Source: Dactylonectria macrodidyma
Lineage: Eukaryota; Ascomycota; Sordariomycetes; Hypocreales; Nectriaceae
Direction of reading: 5' to 3'
Length of the DNA: 64,000 nucleotides
Assembly (NCBI GenBank): GCA_020744425.1
Contig: JAGMUV010000016.1
Span: 1,426,001 to 1,490,000, forward strand
Shown: one piece after another, positions 22,463 through 32,190 of the stretch
Position numbering within the stretch: position 1 is the first letter of the stretch
Layout: each line of letters begins with the position of its first letter
Translations under genes and position numbers: made by a program
Notes under the pieces: generated by a model
What the model saw: the letters and a program-made list of their open reading frames with translations, nothing else
Told to the model about the DNA's origin: nothing
The model's database searches: none

Positions 22463-23210
22463 TCAAATAGGCCCAGCTTCTTCGCACCAAAACGGTTGGT
22501 TGGTTTCCTTCTTGGGCGAACGAAACCCGCGCGCGCTGGGGTCTTCGATCTCCTCAAGCGATTGACACGGAAAAGTGAGGCCATCCAGCCTTTTCCCGTC
22601 TACGAAACGAAACATCGTTTTGAGTGGCTCCAAATACATGATTGAAAGCCAGCATGCCTTCAATCCTGCCGAGCGCATTATGCCCCCAAATGGAATTCTC
22701 CCAGCTAGCGAGGGTAGGGTTAGTAAATAACTCGTCAGGTCTGGTTGTTCTCTGCCGGGGATGTCGACAGGCGCGCCACCCTAGTGTGAGTTTCTCCGCC
22801 GGTGCCACTGCTTCTCGATAGGCTTGGACGGTGTCCTCCACACCGGTATCGAGACGCATTGAACTAGGCTTAGTAACGCGATTGTGAAGACCCGAGCCGC
22901 GTTCGGTATCGACGTTCCACAGCTCGGCATAGCCATACACTATCCAGCCCACGCAGTCAAGATTTTCAGTCAGTTCGGACAACTTGTTGAAATACTCCAA
23001 TCCCATCTGGGTAACTATTGGCAGCTGAAAATGATCGTTAGAGGGAGCTGAGTCTGGATCGCCCAAGACAGCTTCCAAGCGGAGGATAATGTGAGCGGCG
23101 TCATCGTTACCTGGAAGGTCCCAGTCGATGCCAATACCCCTGAAGTCCCAGTCCTTCAACAGTGTGACTGCAGACCGGGTACTATGTCGGGGCTGAGGGC
23201 TACGGGTATA
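22463..23210 (-). pseudogene. GH18 chitinase relic
   Basis: Minus-strand translation from about 23210 reads TRSAVTLLKDWDF then RGIGIDWDLP, which matches the family 18 motif DxxDxDWE with the first aspartates and the catalytic glutamate changed (IDWD for IDWE). It continues with family-like sequence (CVGWIVYGYAELW and TLGWRACRHP) to a stop at 22554. A shifted frame carries on to 22463. The N-terminal half of the barrel and a start codon are absent. With the acid/base residue replaced and both ends broken, it is a dead fragment. Relatives hydrolyse chitin. Confidence 0.65.
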
Positions 23211-23543
23211 TCTCGGGTTATTTTAATTGGTCTCTGACCTTAGTCACCGATCTCGATTGCCTAGCTAGGAAGGTCTCGGCTGCGGTCGGTGTGGCTGCCA
23301 GACATAAAAGGTCAGAGGAGGCGCAGACTTAGACACAATCAACATCGTTCCCCTTTTCTTGAATTTTTGAGCTGTGACTGGGATTTATGTGTCATGGCAT
23401 TTGTCTTTATTTGATCAATTGATTTCTCTCTTTCTTTCTTTGTCAGATGCCCAGTTGCGACCCAGTTGGCATTTCTGACGATTTTGCTTTGGTGGTTTTG
23501 TCTGCCCGCCCTCCTCATCATCATTTTCTCACCTCACTTGCCG

Positions 23544-23783
23544 TCACTTCGGGTGGTGGTGTCTTCCTTGCCCCCCTGCCCAACACAGTACAAGCGGCTC
23601 GCGTTTGACCTTGCTAGTAATCGTGGCAAACTCCGTTGACGAGATTGGACCGCCGATGAGTCCGTACGCTGTACCATCTGCCTCCACAGCCTCAAAAGTA
23701 TAAGGGGCGCCCGTCAGGCGTGAGACCGGGCGGCCATGGTAGCCGCTCTGTCTTGGGTAGAGGCCCCTATGATTGGTATTCTG
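23544..23783 (-). pseudogene. Orphan exon-like frame next to the LINE insertion
   Basis: A minus-strand frame opens after an acceptor-like TTAACAG at 23783 and ends at a stop at 23544. It encodes about 79 residues with natural composition (GYHGRPVSRLTG, GTAYGLIGGP). It lies just downstream (in minus sense) of the LINE target site. It may be the second exon of the secreted gene interrupted at 31955, although the simplest splice does not keep phase. I do not recognise it. Confidence 0.3.
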
Positions 23784-23863
23784 TTAATTAGCCCTAACTG
23801 CATAATATGATGGCCACGGCTGAGTAGCCTACTAGTTGGCAAAATGCACAATGTTGAAGCACC

Positions 23864-23879
23864 TGCCGTTATCTCCTAG
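23864..23879. repeat. LINE target-site duplication, left copy
   Basis: TGCCGTTATCTCCTAG, identical to 31955-31970. It directly abuts the TAG repeat that forms the 3' tail of the minus-strand LINE. Confidence 0.9.
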
Positions 23880-23987
23880 TAGTAGTAGTAGTAGTAGTAT
23901 ATTTAACGTGTTACGGGCTCGAGGTCCCGCCAACCGCCATGGGCGTAAAAACACGTGCTAAGCTGGCTATAGGGTAGTTGAGTCCCG

Positions 23988-26186
23988 CTATCTCTTCGGC
24001 TGCTAAAAACCTCCACTGTGGTCACGACAGGGGTCTCGAGCCAATTAAAATGAGCCAAATGAAAGGTACTTCTTTTTCCTAGTAAATTGGCCTGTGATAG
24101 AAGTCCCAGCAATTTTGGTTGTTACAAATCGCAACATTGCACAACTTACATCCGTACCAAGTCTGCCCGCCGCGCTTCTTCCTCGTATTGCCTGTTACCT
24201 CCACTAAGGGGCTTCTTTTCTGGCCCCTTGACCTAGGCTGCCCCTGTTGAAAGCCCTGACAAGCTAGGCAATCCGATTTTACCCCCCGGTTGACATGATT
24301 GATGCCCCGATCGCTGTGTTCACTGCATTTTTGGCGGTCTTGAGTATCAAGCTCGACCCCAGTCCGGTAATGCTTCCTGGAATCGCTTTCTTCAGAATAG
24401 AAGTTAAACAAGGCGTTAAAAATGCACTCCCTCCACTCTTGTTGATCTATATACTTTGCCCAATCCGGCTGGCCGTGTAGCTGCAGAAGATAGGTATTAA
24501 CTAGGATGACTTCAAAGAGGAAGGTCCACGTAAGAGCCTGCCAAGCGCCGCGGCGAAGGGGGTGGTCATAGCCTAGATATGCCCTTAGTTGATCGCCTCG
24601 ATCAACATGATTCATCTCATCGTTATAGAAAGCTGCCACGGTAGGAATGTTGACTTCCTTCACGGCTTCCTTACCAAAAAAACGCTGTACCGGCCGTGCT
24701 CGTGGATGGTCTGTTGACGGCCTCTTCCTCTTCCGCGAGGTACGCTCATCGCCCTTGAATACGGTTGTCAGGAATAGCACGAGGGCGTTGTCCTTCCAAG
24801 CGATTTGGTTGACCTATAAAGAGAAGAAGAAGACAAGTTAGTAAGAGATTTGCATAGAATCTTATCGTGGCTTCCTACCTGATTGTCAGCAGTCGTAATG
24901 ACCTTGACCTCGTTATATTCGTAACCTGATTTTCCGCTATCCTTATCCCTCTTTTTATCTGCCTTGAGCTCCTTGTGGATGCCACAATTAGGGCGAGCTG
25001 TGCCTGTAGCACCGTGGCCGTGTGTGCGAAGGCTGCGGAAGAGATCTGCTGAGGAGAAGAGGTTATCCACGACGACGTGATATGTCTGCTTTGGCAGCAG
25101 ATTACATAGGGCAACAACGACGCTCTGAGTCGAGTTCAGGGGGATTATATCGCTGCCTTCTTCCTGCTTCTTGCCGCGCCCTCTCGAGGCCCTCGTCTTC
25201 GCGGGTTCAATGCCAACAGCGCCGTACTTAGCGTTCTTAAGGTGCCACAGCCACCTAAGGAAAAAGCCCTTCTGTGCGACGACCCATATCTTGAAACCTA
25301 GCTTCACGGGCTTATTCTTTAACGTAGCCGTCTCTTCTGATTTGCCTGTGTAGCGGATCATGCACTCATCTACAGCGAGATAAGTGCCTGGTTGAAAAAG
25401 CTGGAGTGACACTTGCTGGATAAGGTCAGACCACTCTTCAGCAGCTTGGAAGACCTTAGGAAGAGGCGCAGTCTCGTCAATCTTAGTGTGGTCAAAGGGA
25501 CGGAGATAGCGGTGGATGAGCTGAAACTTCGATAGAGGCATGAACTTGAGGATAGAGTGAAGAGCGCCTTGCTTCCCCAGCTTTGGGGTACTCCAGTGGC
25601 TTTCGAACCTTCTTTCCTTATGAATTCCTATGTAAATCAGCATGCCGAACCATATGTATACATCTGCAACAGTGATCCCTTGCCCCCAGCTCCAAACCCT
25701 TGACTTTGGCTTCAGCTCGTCATTCCAGCTGTCAGTTACGCCCTTTGCGATCAAACTAGCGACCCAGCTATTGCTGTAGTGAATCCATTTCTCAACGAGC
25801 CAAATAGGCAGGAAAAGCTGGAATAGCTGCAGCGGCGTATGGGGCAGTTGGTTGATGTGAAGGTCGCGAGCTTCTATGTGGAATGGCTCGAAGCTATGGC
25901 CGCGGGTCGTATCGGCCGGAAAAACCGGCGCCTGGGTGGATTCATTGGGCCCCACTGGATAGCTGTGCTTTTTCTTGATAAAGCTCTTGTCGTCGAAGGC
26001 ATTGAGTGCCTGCGCCTCTTCAGGAATTGATTGGGAAGTCATTGTTCTCTTCAAAATGATTTGTATGGTGTTTTGCTAGCAAATGCTTCATAAGGGGAAC
26101 TTTGGGTACCCCGCTTGTACTCTCGTCATCGCAGGGTCATGTGGGGCTCGTGACTTCGTGGAGGTTTTTAGCAGCCGAAGAGATAG
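23988..26186 (-). mobile_element. piggyBac-type DNA transposon, boundaries approximate
   Basis: A perfect 29-bp inverted repeat (23988-24016 and 26158-26186) brackets the transposase gene. Similarity continues imperfectly on both sides with mostly transition differences. I could not find the TTAA target duplication expected for piggyBac: a TTAA lies at 23903, but none lies between the transposase and 26640. The true ends, and whether these repeats are terminal or subterminal, stay open. Confidence 0.65.
24079..26042 (-). CDS. piggyBac transposase (DDE_Tnp_1_7), two exons
   Basis: Exon 1 26042-24879, intron 24878-24814 (GTAGGA donor, TTACTAAC branch, ATAG acceptor), exon 2 24813-24079, in phase 0. 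The product is 632 residues. The three catalytic aspartates of the family are visible: D225 in LAVDECM, D326 in VVVDNLFSS and D459/D462 in HVDRGDQ. The C-terminus carries a Cys/His-rich domain (CKLCNVAICNNQNC), as in piggyBac proteins, where it binds the element ends. The splice joins VNQIAWKDNA precisely to the upstream part. The start at 26042 is the first ATG of the frame. The protein appears intact and would catalyse cut-and-paste excision and insertion. Confidence 0.9.
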
Positions 26187-26602
26187 GGTAGGCGGGGCCC
26201 AGTCTTATCTTGTTTGGAAGGCGCGGTGTGGGCCGGGGGACCGGTCGCGCGTTTTTGGGCGTGCCGTCGCTGCTCCTTGCTGCTTCTTCCACTGTCTTCA
26301 TCCCTCATTTCCCCTAAGCCATTCAGCATTTCTCAGCTAAACGCCTTATAATCTTCAAGCCTAGCACCCGTCAGCGGGATTTGAAGGCGCAACAGTATTC
26401 CAGTTGCAATTATCGAGCCAACTTTTCAGCAGCTCATCGAAGTGTTTTCGACGGGGCCTCCGGGGCCCAACAGGTATTATCTAACATCTGCTTAGCGGCC
26501 AACGCGTCCTCGCAGGGTGCCCGAATCGCGTCCGGACGGAAAGTAATAAATGAACAAAGGAAAGGTTTGGCGCGTGTCTTTTGCGCTGTGGGAGGTACGC
26601 CA

Positions 26603-29600
26603 CTAATAGTTGGGGCAAATTCGTGTAAAGAATTGGCTTGCCTTAACTAAGGTTGCGTACCGCTTGAATTCGGTTCCTATTATCTTGTGGATAGCGCTGA
26701 GAGGCTCCGGAGCCAGCCGGGGCCTTCTCTTTGCTTCCACCTTCCGACAGTAGAAGATGTGATAAGGGTTCTTTCTTCTCCCGCAGGTGCAGGAGATAGC
26801 AGCGTCGGCGTGTGCAAAGCGCTCGTGGTACTCTGCGAAGTCTCCGTGCTGTGTCCGCGCTGCAAGCAGCCGGTGGAGCACAGGTCGTTCTAACTCCAGT
26901 TCTTTAGGGCTTTTTAGCGTTGCCTTCAAGTTAAGGGGTTGGTACGATTCCGGAATGTTATCGATCCACCACAGTTGATGGTGTCGTGCTGTTTGGGCTC
27001 TTGCAAGCCCTTTAACGTACGCTAGTGTGGGAGGTAAGTCCTCGGGCACCTTCGCAGTGCCCCGTTTCGCGTATGCATCCGCTGTTTCATTCCCTTCGAT
27101 ATCCATGTGCCCTGGGGACCAGTGGACATCAACACTACCGTGGTCCTTAGCGAGCGCTTGGAACTCTAGGAAAACGTGCTGAGACGATTCGCCAGGGTTA
27201 CCTAGCAGGCCTTGGATTGCAGCGGTGTTATCAAGGCAAACGTGGGTGGGGTGTTGAGAGTTGGTGAGTTGCAGGGCCCTCTTCAGGCCCTCTAGGGCGG
27301 CGCGGGCTTCAGCGTCAAAGACTTCAGCTAACTTTAGCCCGCCAGAACCACCTGCAATTTGTTTGCCGTTACGCCAGATCGAGTACCCCCAACCTACGCC
27401 GTTTTCCGTTTTCGATCCGTCAGTGAACACTACCGTGTCCCTTCCGGGAAGGAACTCCAGCCAGTCGTTGAAATCTTCAGCGGCTTCCTTCTTCGACTTA
27501 TGCACCGCTGTGGCCGCGGGGGCCTTAGGGAGGAGTTCGGGTCTTAGGGCCTTGGGAAGACATGCTGCAGTGCGCTGCAGGCGTGTCATCTTCCGACCGG
27601 TGGGCTTTGAACGCTCAGTAAGCGGGTGAGCCGCGTCGAGCGTCTGGAGTCTTGCAGCGAAGCGTCGTTGTACGCTGTTAAGGAGGAGTTCTAGGGGTTG
27701 CGTCCCGCACTCCCGGTAGAGTGCAGGGAGGGGAGTTGTCTTCCAGACCGGTGCAATGGCCCTGAGGGATTTGGCATAGGTCGTATGCATTCGTCGAATT
27801 AGGTGCTGAATACCGGTTGATTTAGTCCCTGTTTTCATGCCCGGGTACCACACTTCCACGCCGTACAGTAGCATCGGTTCAACGCAGGCTTTTACAGCGA
27901 GCCTGGTGTACTTCGACGGAGGGCCTCGGTTAGTGTTCGTGACGCTGCGTAGGACGTTGGCCACTCGTTCTGCCTTCGCCGTCCACTTCTCAACGTGTGT
28001 CTTGAAGCGTAGTTTGCGGTCCAGGTGTAAGCCTAGCCAGCGCATGCTAGGCTCAGCGCGCTTGGGGGTGTCCCCGTGCTTCACTATAGGGCTGACCTGG
28101 TCCTTTCTCCTAGAGAAGTGCATTACTTCCGTTTTCTCAGGGTCGAAGTTCACACCGTTCTCCTCGCCCCACGCGAGGACAGCGGCAACGTCGGCGTTGA
28201 TCATATCTGCAGTTTCTTCGAGGGAGTCACCAATACGCACCATAGCAGTGTCGTCAGCGTACCCGTAGCGCCTGGAGGGCTGCAGTAGCCGTATCTTGAC
28301 GCTCTGAGAGCCAGGGATGTTGTCTAGTGCGCCGAGCCTGTAGATGGGTTCAGTGTAGAGAAGAAAGAGGATCGGAGAGACTGGCGAGCCTTGTGGGAGC
28401 CCGCAGTCTAGCGGTTTGACGTCTGTGATTGTCTCTTGTAGCCGAATGCGCGCTGCTCGGTCAGTCATAAAGGACTCGACCCAGCGCACAAGAGGTTCTG
28501 GCCAGCCCTGCCTACGCAGTTGTCTGATGAGCCGGGCTCTCATTACAGCGTCGAAGGCCCCCTTAACGTCCATTGTGACGATAGTGGCAACCTTGCCCGA
28601 GTTCATGGCGTCCTCGAGGTCGTGCATTAGCGCTGCAACGAGGTCTACAGCGGATCTCTTCTGTAGTGCACCGAACTGCTGGGGGTGGAGGATGCCCTGC
28701 GTAACAGCGATGTATGCTATTCGTCTGGCAATGAGTCGTTCTAGGCCCTTTCCGAGCACTGCGAGCAGTGAGATGGGGCGCCAGGATTTGGCTTTAGTTA
28801 GGTCTCGTTTCCCTGGTTTGGGGATCATGACTACCTCTGCAGTCTTGAAGACTTTGGGGTGGTGTCCTGCGTATAGGCATCCGCCGTAGAGCCAGCACAC
28901 AGTGGTTCCGATCGTATTCCAGCAGGGTTTCAGAAGGTCTACTGTGATGTTATCTACGCCAGGGGAGGTGCTCCCGACGTTGATTGCAGCGTGTCGGGTC
29001 TCCTCGAGGGAGACGCTCATAGGGAAGTCTATGCGCTCTGTAGCGTTCTCGCTCCAGGGGTCGTCGATGTCGTCTGCGGCTGTCATGCGTTCGAGGGTGG
29101 CTTTGCGCAGCGCCTCAGCGCGCTCCAGCTGGGTTTCGTATATGACCCCATTGACTTCCAGTGGCGGTGGGCGTAGTTGTCCACGTCCAGAGCCAAGTTT
29201 AGTGATCTTGAAGATTTGTTCCGGGCGGAAGATATTCTCCATGAAGGTGCGCCAGTACTCTCGTTTTGCGCTGCGCACAGTGTTGCGGAAGATTTTCCGG
29301 GTCTCGGCCATTTCTTCTTCAACCCCGTTGCGCACTGAGGCTAGGAAGGTTTGGTGTGTAGTGTCACAGTCCTCGGTCCACCATGGGGCCTGAATGCAGT
29401 GCCTCCTCGTCTGTTTGCTGGAGACGAGAATAGCATCTTGGAGGAGCTGGGAGAGCGCCGCAGCGGTTTCTTCCAGGAGGTGTTGTGTGGGTTCGGCGAG
29501 CCCGTGGCGTGTGAGTTCGAGTATTGGGGCGATGTTGCAGCGTATGTATTCTTCGAATCGGGGCGCGTCTATGACTTTGAGCTTTGCAGGGAGGTTTGGG

Positions 29601-30298
29601 AGCTTTAGTGATATGGGGATTGTAGTACTGAGTGAGTGGTGGTCAGAGGAGGTTGCTAGGTGTTCCTCCACTGTGGTCTCAGTGAAGGGGATGTTCGAGA
29701 AGGCGAGGTCGATGGTGTTGCCATGCTTGTTCGTAGGTGTGCCGAAGCGGAGTGTTAGTGCTAGGTCGTTCTTCTCCGCCCATTCAGCGATTGCGCCGCC
29801 GCCATTGCGACCTCTACCCTCCTGCCACGTGAAGTGGCGGGCGTTGAAGTCGCCTGCGACGAGGCAGTGCTTAGGGGGTTTCCACTTCAGTAGTGGATTG
29901 ATCATGTCGGATTTCTCGTGGTGGTTGTCGTTGTAGATGTTGACTATTACTAGTCCGCCTGTAGAGATCCACAGGGCGTCTCTGGTCTTGAAGGGGCGGT
30001 GTTGGTCCGCTGTGAGCTTCCCACGGCGGGATACATAGGTCATAACCCGGGGGCGGGTAGAGAGGTCGTCTTTATCCCATGTGTCAACAGGGGAATAGGT
30101 GTCGTATGCAGTGTGCGTTTTTGTTCTTGGTGCTCCGTCGAGGTGTTCCGTCCACGGTTCTTGTATTAATACAATGTCGTAGCCCCCTTTATCCGCTAGC
30201 GCAAGCGCTGTGTCGTGTGAGGGGCCTGTTTTGCCCACGTTCGCTTGGTAGACGCGAATAGGCCTGTCGTGTGGTCTGCCATTGCTGCCTCCTACCAT
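26603..30298 (-). CDS. LINE ORF2: endonuclease, reverse transcriptase, RNase H
   Basis: From the first ATG of the frame (30298) it encodes 1231 residues. Order: apurinic-type endonuclease (roughly residues 15-225; QANVGK, IQEPW, AGDFNARH, TSSDHHS); reverse transcriptase (roughly 480-760; VTMDVKGAFDAV, GLPQGSPVSP and catalytic YADD); RNase H (roughly 940-1070; FTDGSKTE, LDNTAA, HWSPGHMDIEGNETAD); and a C-terminal CTCGRRKNPYHIFYC zinc motif. All catalytic residues I can check are present. The start is supported by the decayed LINE, which also begins its ORF2 with MVG at the same point. It starts 64 nt after the ORF1 stop. It drives target-primed reverse transcription. Confidence 0.93.
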   Translation of the reverse strand: MVGGSNGRPHDRPIRVYQANVGKTGPSHDTALALADKGGYDIVLIQEPWTEHLDGAPRTKTHTAYDTYSPVDTWDKDDLSTRPRVMTYVSRRGKLTADQHRPFKTRDALWISTGGLVIVNIYNDNHHEKSDMINPLLKWKPPKHCLVAGDFNARHFTWQEGRGRNGGGAIAEWAEKNDLALTLRFGTPTNKHGNTIDLAFSNIPFTETTVEEHLATSSDHHSLSTTIPISLKLPNLPAKLKVIDAPRFEEYIRCNIAPILELTRHGLAEPTQHLLEETAAALSQLLQDAILVSSKQTRRHCIQAPWWTEDCDTTHQTFLASVRNGVEEEMAETRKIFRNTVRSAKREYWRTFMENIFRPEQIFKITKLGSGRGQLRPPPLEVNGVIYETQLERAEALRKATLERMTAADDIDDPWSENATERIDFPMSVSLEETRHAAINVGSTSPGVDNITVDLLKPCWNTIGTTVCWLYGGCLYAGHHPKVFKTAEVVMIPKPGKRDLTKAKSWRPISLLAVLGKGLERLIARRIAYIAVTQGILHPQQFGALQKRSAVDLVAALMHDLEDAMNSGKVATIVTMDVKGAFDAVMRARLIRQLRRQGWPEPLVRWVESFMTDRAARIRLQETITDVKPLDCGLPQGSPVSPILFLLYTEPIYRLGALDNIPGSQSVKIRLLQPSRRYGYADDTAMVRIGDSLEETADMINADVAAVLAWGEENGVNFDPEKTEVMHFSRRKDQVSPIVKHGDTPKRAEPSMRWLGLHLDRKLRFKTHVEKWTAKAERVANVLRSVTNTNRGPPSKYTRLAVKACVEPMLLYGVEVWYPGMKTGTKSTGIQHLIRRMHTTYAKSLRAIAPVWKTTPLPALYRECGTQPLELLLNSVQRRFAARLQTLDAAHPLTERSKPTGRKMTRLQRTAACLPKALRPELLPKAPAATAVHKSKKEAAEDFNDWLEFLPGRDTVVFTDGSKTENGVGWGYSIWRNGKQIAGGSGGLKLAEVFDAEARAALEGLKRALQLTNSQHPTHVCLDNTAAIQGLLGNPGESSQHVFLEFQALAKDHGSVDVHWSPGHMDIEGNETADAYAKRGTAKVPEDLPPTLAYVKGLARAQTARHHQLWWIDNIPESYQPLNLKATLKSPKELELERPVLHRLLAARTQHGDFAEYHERFAHADAAISCTCGRRKNPYHIFYCRKVEAKRRPRLAPEPLSAIHKIIGTEFKRYATLVKASQFFTRICPNY

Positions 30299-30362
30299 TA
30301 TAGGGAGGTAGAGGCGTTGGAGTCGTGTCTCGGGCGCTTCGTTGGCGATCCGGGGCGTTCTA

Positions 30363-31847
30363 TTACCGGGGGTCTGGGTGCGTGTAAGCGTTCTGCCGCG
30401 GCCTCCGCGGGGGAGGAGCGGGGGTTCGGGGGTTCTCAATGCGGAATAGGCGTTCGCCGGCTTGGCGGATCTTGCCTTTCTCGGCCCTAGTGAGGCGCCT
30501 TAGGGCCCCGTTCTGTTTCATGGGCCTTGCAGGGCACCCTGCATAGTCTGCGGGGTGGGGTCCGCGGCAGTTGGCGCATTGCGTTGCAGCGCATTCCTGG
30601 CCCTCTGTATGGTCTTTGGCGAGCTTGCCGCAATTCTTGCATCTCGGCGAGCGATCGCATTGTCGTTTGGCGTGGTAGTCCCAGCAGCGATCGCACTGCG
30701 TGGCCGGGGGGAGCTTCTCGATAAGGCGCGCGTAGCGGCTGGTGCCGAAGAGCTGGAAGCGTTTAGTGGGCTTCTCCAGGAAGGAGACAAGCACAGTGAT
30801 GAGAGGGTCCTCGTGGCTGTTGTGTCGCGAGGGGCGCACGCTGATCGGTGTTTGGCCGGATTGCGCTGCCGCCTCTTCCAGTATAACGTTCGAGCTGACG
30901 TCTAGCAGGCCTGCAGGGAAGAGCCTGTGGAGCGTCCGGGGTACGTCCGCGATGACATAGGTGTACCATTTCTGTGCTGCTTCCACCCTCTCGGCCCCTA
31001 TGGTTTGGTTGATTTCGGCTTCGTTGTCGAGGATCTGTTGGTACACTGCGCGGTCGGCTGCGCGCACCGCCCATCCCGATCTGATCTTCGCTGCGTGCGG
31101 GATCTGGTCGAGCTTAATCTTCAGTACGTCCGCCACGTGTGAGCGGAGCATATAGGGTTCGAGTCTCCACGCGGGAGATTGCTCAGCGAGGCGAATGAAA
31201 ATTCTGTCGTCGTTGCCCCTAGCAGCACCCCCTATCTTGGGGTTGTTGTTGTTGTTTCGTTTGGGCAGCGTAGGTAGGCGTTGGGGGTCCGGGGCGGTGT
31301 CCTGTCGGAGGCCATCGCGAAGTCTGTCGGCGTATGAGTTGCCTTGCGCCTTCGGGGCGTTGTGTGTCTTTGTGGCAGTGGGATGTGGTCGATTTCCGTT
31401 GACAAGTTCAGTACAGAGTTGAGTGAAGTGCTTTGCTAGGTCGCATGCGAAGCCTGCAGCGTTCGTGCCGACAAAGTTCTCAGCGATAGTGTCGAACGCT
31501 GTGCAGAAGGCATCAGCGGCTTGTATATTGGCGTCGAGCAGGGCCCAGCTATGCGCCGCAACGCCCTGGAGCGTGGTCCTCGTAGAGATCGCATGCGTGT
31601 CGTTGTTCGTGATTCCGGGGGGCTCAATGCTGTACACGTAGTCACTGCTGGTGAGTGATGGGCGTCGGTTGGAAGTGTCCCTGGGCTTGCGCGGGCTCCG
31701 GTGCGCGAGCTGCTCAGCTCTTGTTCCAATGGGCGTGATAGTGCCCTCGGCGAGGTCGTGGTGGGCGTCATGCAAGAGCCTGTCTCTTGCGAGGCGCGAC
31801 AGGTCCTTAGGCGTCCTGGGCCCAAGGTCAAATTGCCCTGGGGCCAT
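30363..31847 (-). CDS. LINE ORF1: gag-like RNA-binding protein
   Basis: 494 residues from an ATG at 31847, which begins about 107 nt inside the element. The N-terminal half is unstructured-looking. A middle block has the sequence RSHVADVLKIKLDQIPHAAK, conserved in the decayed copy. The C-terminal part carries three cysteine/histidine knuckles (CDRCWDYHAKRQC, CKNCGKLAKDHTEGQEC, CANCRGPHPADYAGC), then a basic tail. Such ORF1 proteins coat LINE RNA and act as nucleic-acid chaperones in the retrotransposition particle. The frame is fully open. Confidence 0.9.
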   Translation of the reverse strand: MAPGQFDLGPRTPKDLSRLARDRLLHDAHHDLAEGTITPIGTRAEQLAHRSPRKPRDTSNRRPSLTSSDYVYSIEPPGITNNDTHAISTRTTLQGVAAHSWALLDANIQAADAFCTAFDTIAENFVGTNAAGFACDLAKHFTQLCTELVNGNRPHPTATKTHNAPKAQGNSYADRLRDGLRQDTAPDPQRLPTLPKRNNNNNPKIGGAARGNDDRIFIRLAEQSPAWRLEPYMLRSHVADVLKIKLDQIPHAAKIRSGWAVRAADRAVYQQILDNEAEINQTIGAERVEAAQKWYTYVIADVPRTLHRLFPAGLLDVSSNVILEEAAAQSGQTPISVRPSRHNSHEDPLITVLVSFLEKPTKRFQLFGTSRYARLIEKLPPATQCDRCWDYHAKRQCDRSPRCKNCGKLAKDHTEGQECAATQCANCRGPHPADYAGCPARPMKQNGALRRLTRAEKGKIRQAGERLFRIENPRTPAPPPRRPRQNAYTHPDPR

Positions 31848-31954
31848 TCGGCCTTGAGGTTCGTCGTGCGTTATGCGATGTTAGTATATTTGGTGTGTAG
31901 TGGGCGCACTCCTTAACAGCAGTTGCCAAGGGGTGTGGATGTCGGAGGGTGATA

Positions 31955-31970
31955 TGCCGTTATCTCCTAG
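31955..31970. repeat. LINE target-site duplication, right copy
   Basis: Identical 16 bp to 23864-23879. It lies inside the coding sequence of the interrupted secreted-protein gene. Confidence 0.9.
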
Positions 31971-32105
31971 GGACTTGAGCTGATACCGCTGTAGGGTATC
32001 TGGCTCTGCGAAACTGAGCGTGGCTTGAATTGTGATTAATAAATAGACCAGCTCGAAACGAACGAGTAGCATTGCCATGTTGGAAGATATAGTGAAGGGG
32101 TTCAT
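31955..32105 (-). pseudogene. Signal-peptide exon of a gene disrupted by the LINE
   Basis: The minus-strand ATG at 32105 starts a frame with a clear secretion signal (MAMLLVRFELVYLLITIQAT, then LSFAEPDTLQ). It continues through the 16-bp target-site duplication (SLGDNG) and then runs into the LINE 5' end, where the frame stops at 31881. The sequence that followed before insertion is now beyond 23864. There, continuing across one copy of the duplication gives a short extension (RCFNIVHFAN) and a stop, or a GTGCTT donor. A TATA box sits 80 bp upstream. The mature protein is unrecognised. The gene is almost certainly inactivated in this strain. Confidence 0.6.
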
Positions 32106-32183
32106 GAGGCGTCAGGTGTCAAGCAAACTTGGACCGAATTGTGAGGAATCAATGAACTCGTGAGGATCTTGGCGTGGATCATA

Positions 32184-32190
32184 CTTTATA
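32184..32190 (-). promoter_or_regulatory. TATA box of the disrupted secreted gene
   Basis: TATAAAG on the minus strand, about 80 bp upstream of the ATG at 32105. Confidence 0.45.

Larger units (their letters stand above)
23880..31954 (-). mobile_element. Complete Tad/CgT1-type LINE with nested piggyBac
   Basis: On the minus strand the element runs from a short 5' untranslated region (31954 to the ORF1 ATG at 31847), through ORF1 and ORF2, to a 3' tail of (CTA)7 at 23880-23900. It is bounded by a perfect 16-bp target-site duplication. Both reading frames are open, with no sign of RIP-type stops. The 8.1-kb span includes a piggyBac element in the 3' untranslated region, so the LINE itself is about 6 kb. 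Fungal Tad-group LINEs share this two-ORF plan and end in short tandem repeats. It could be, or recently have been, mobile, but no activity can be inferred from sequence alone. Confidence 0.9.

Noticed and set aside
28416..29936. Several plus frames over 150 codons inside the LINE
   Set aside because: Antisense of ORF2, whose catalytic motifs are clear.
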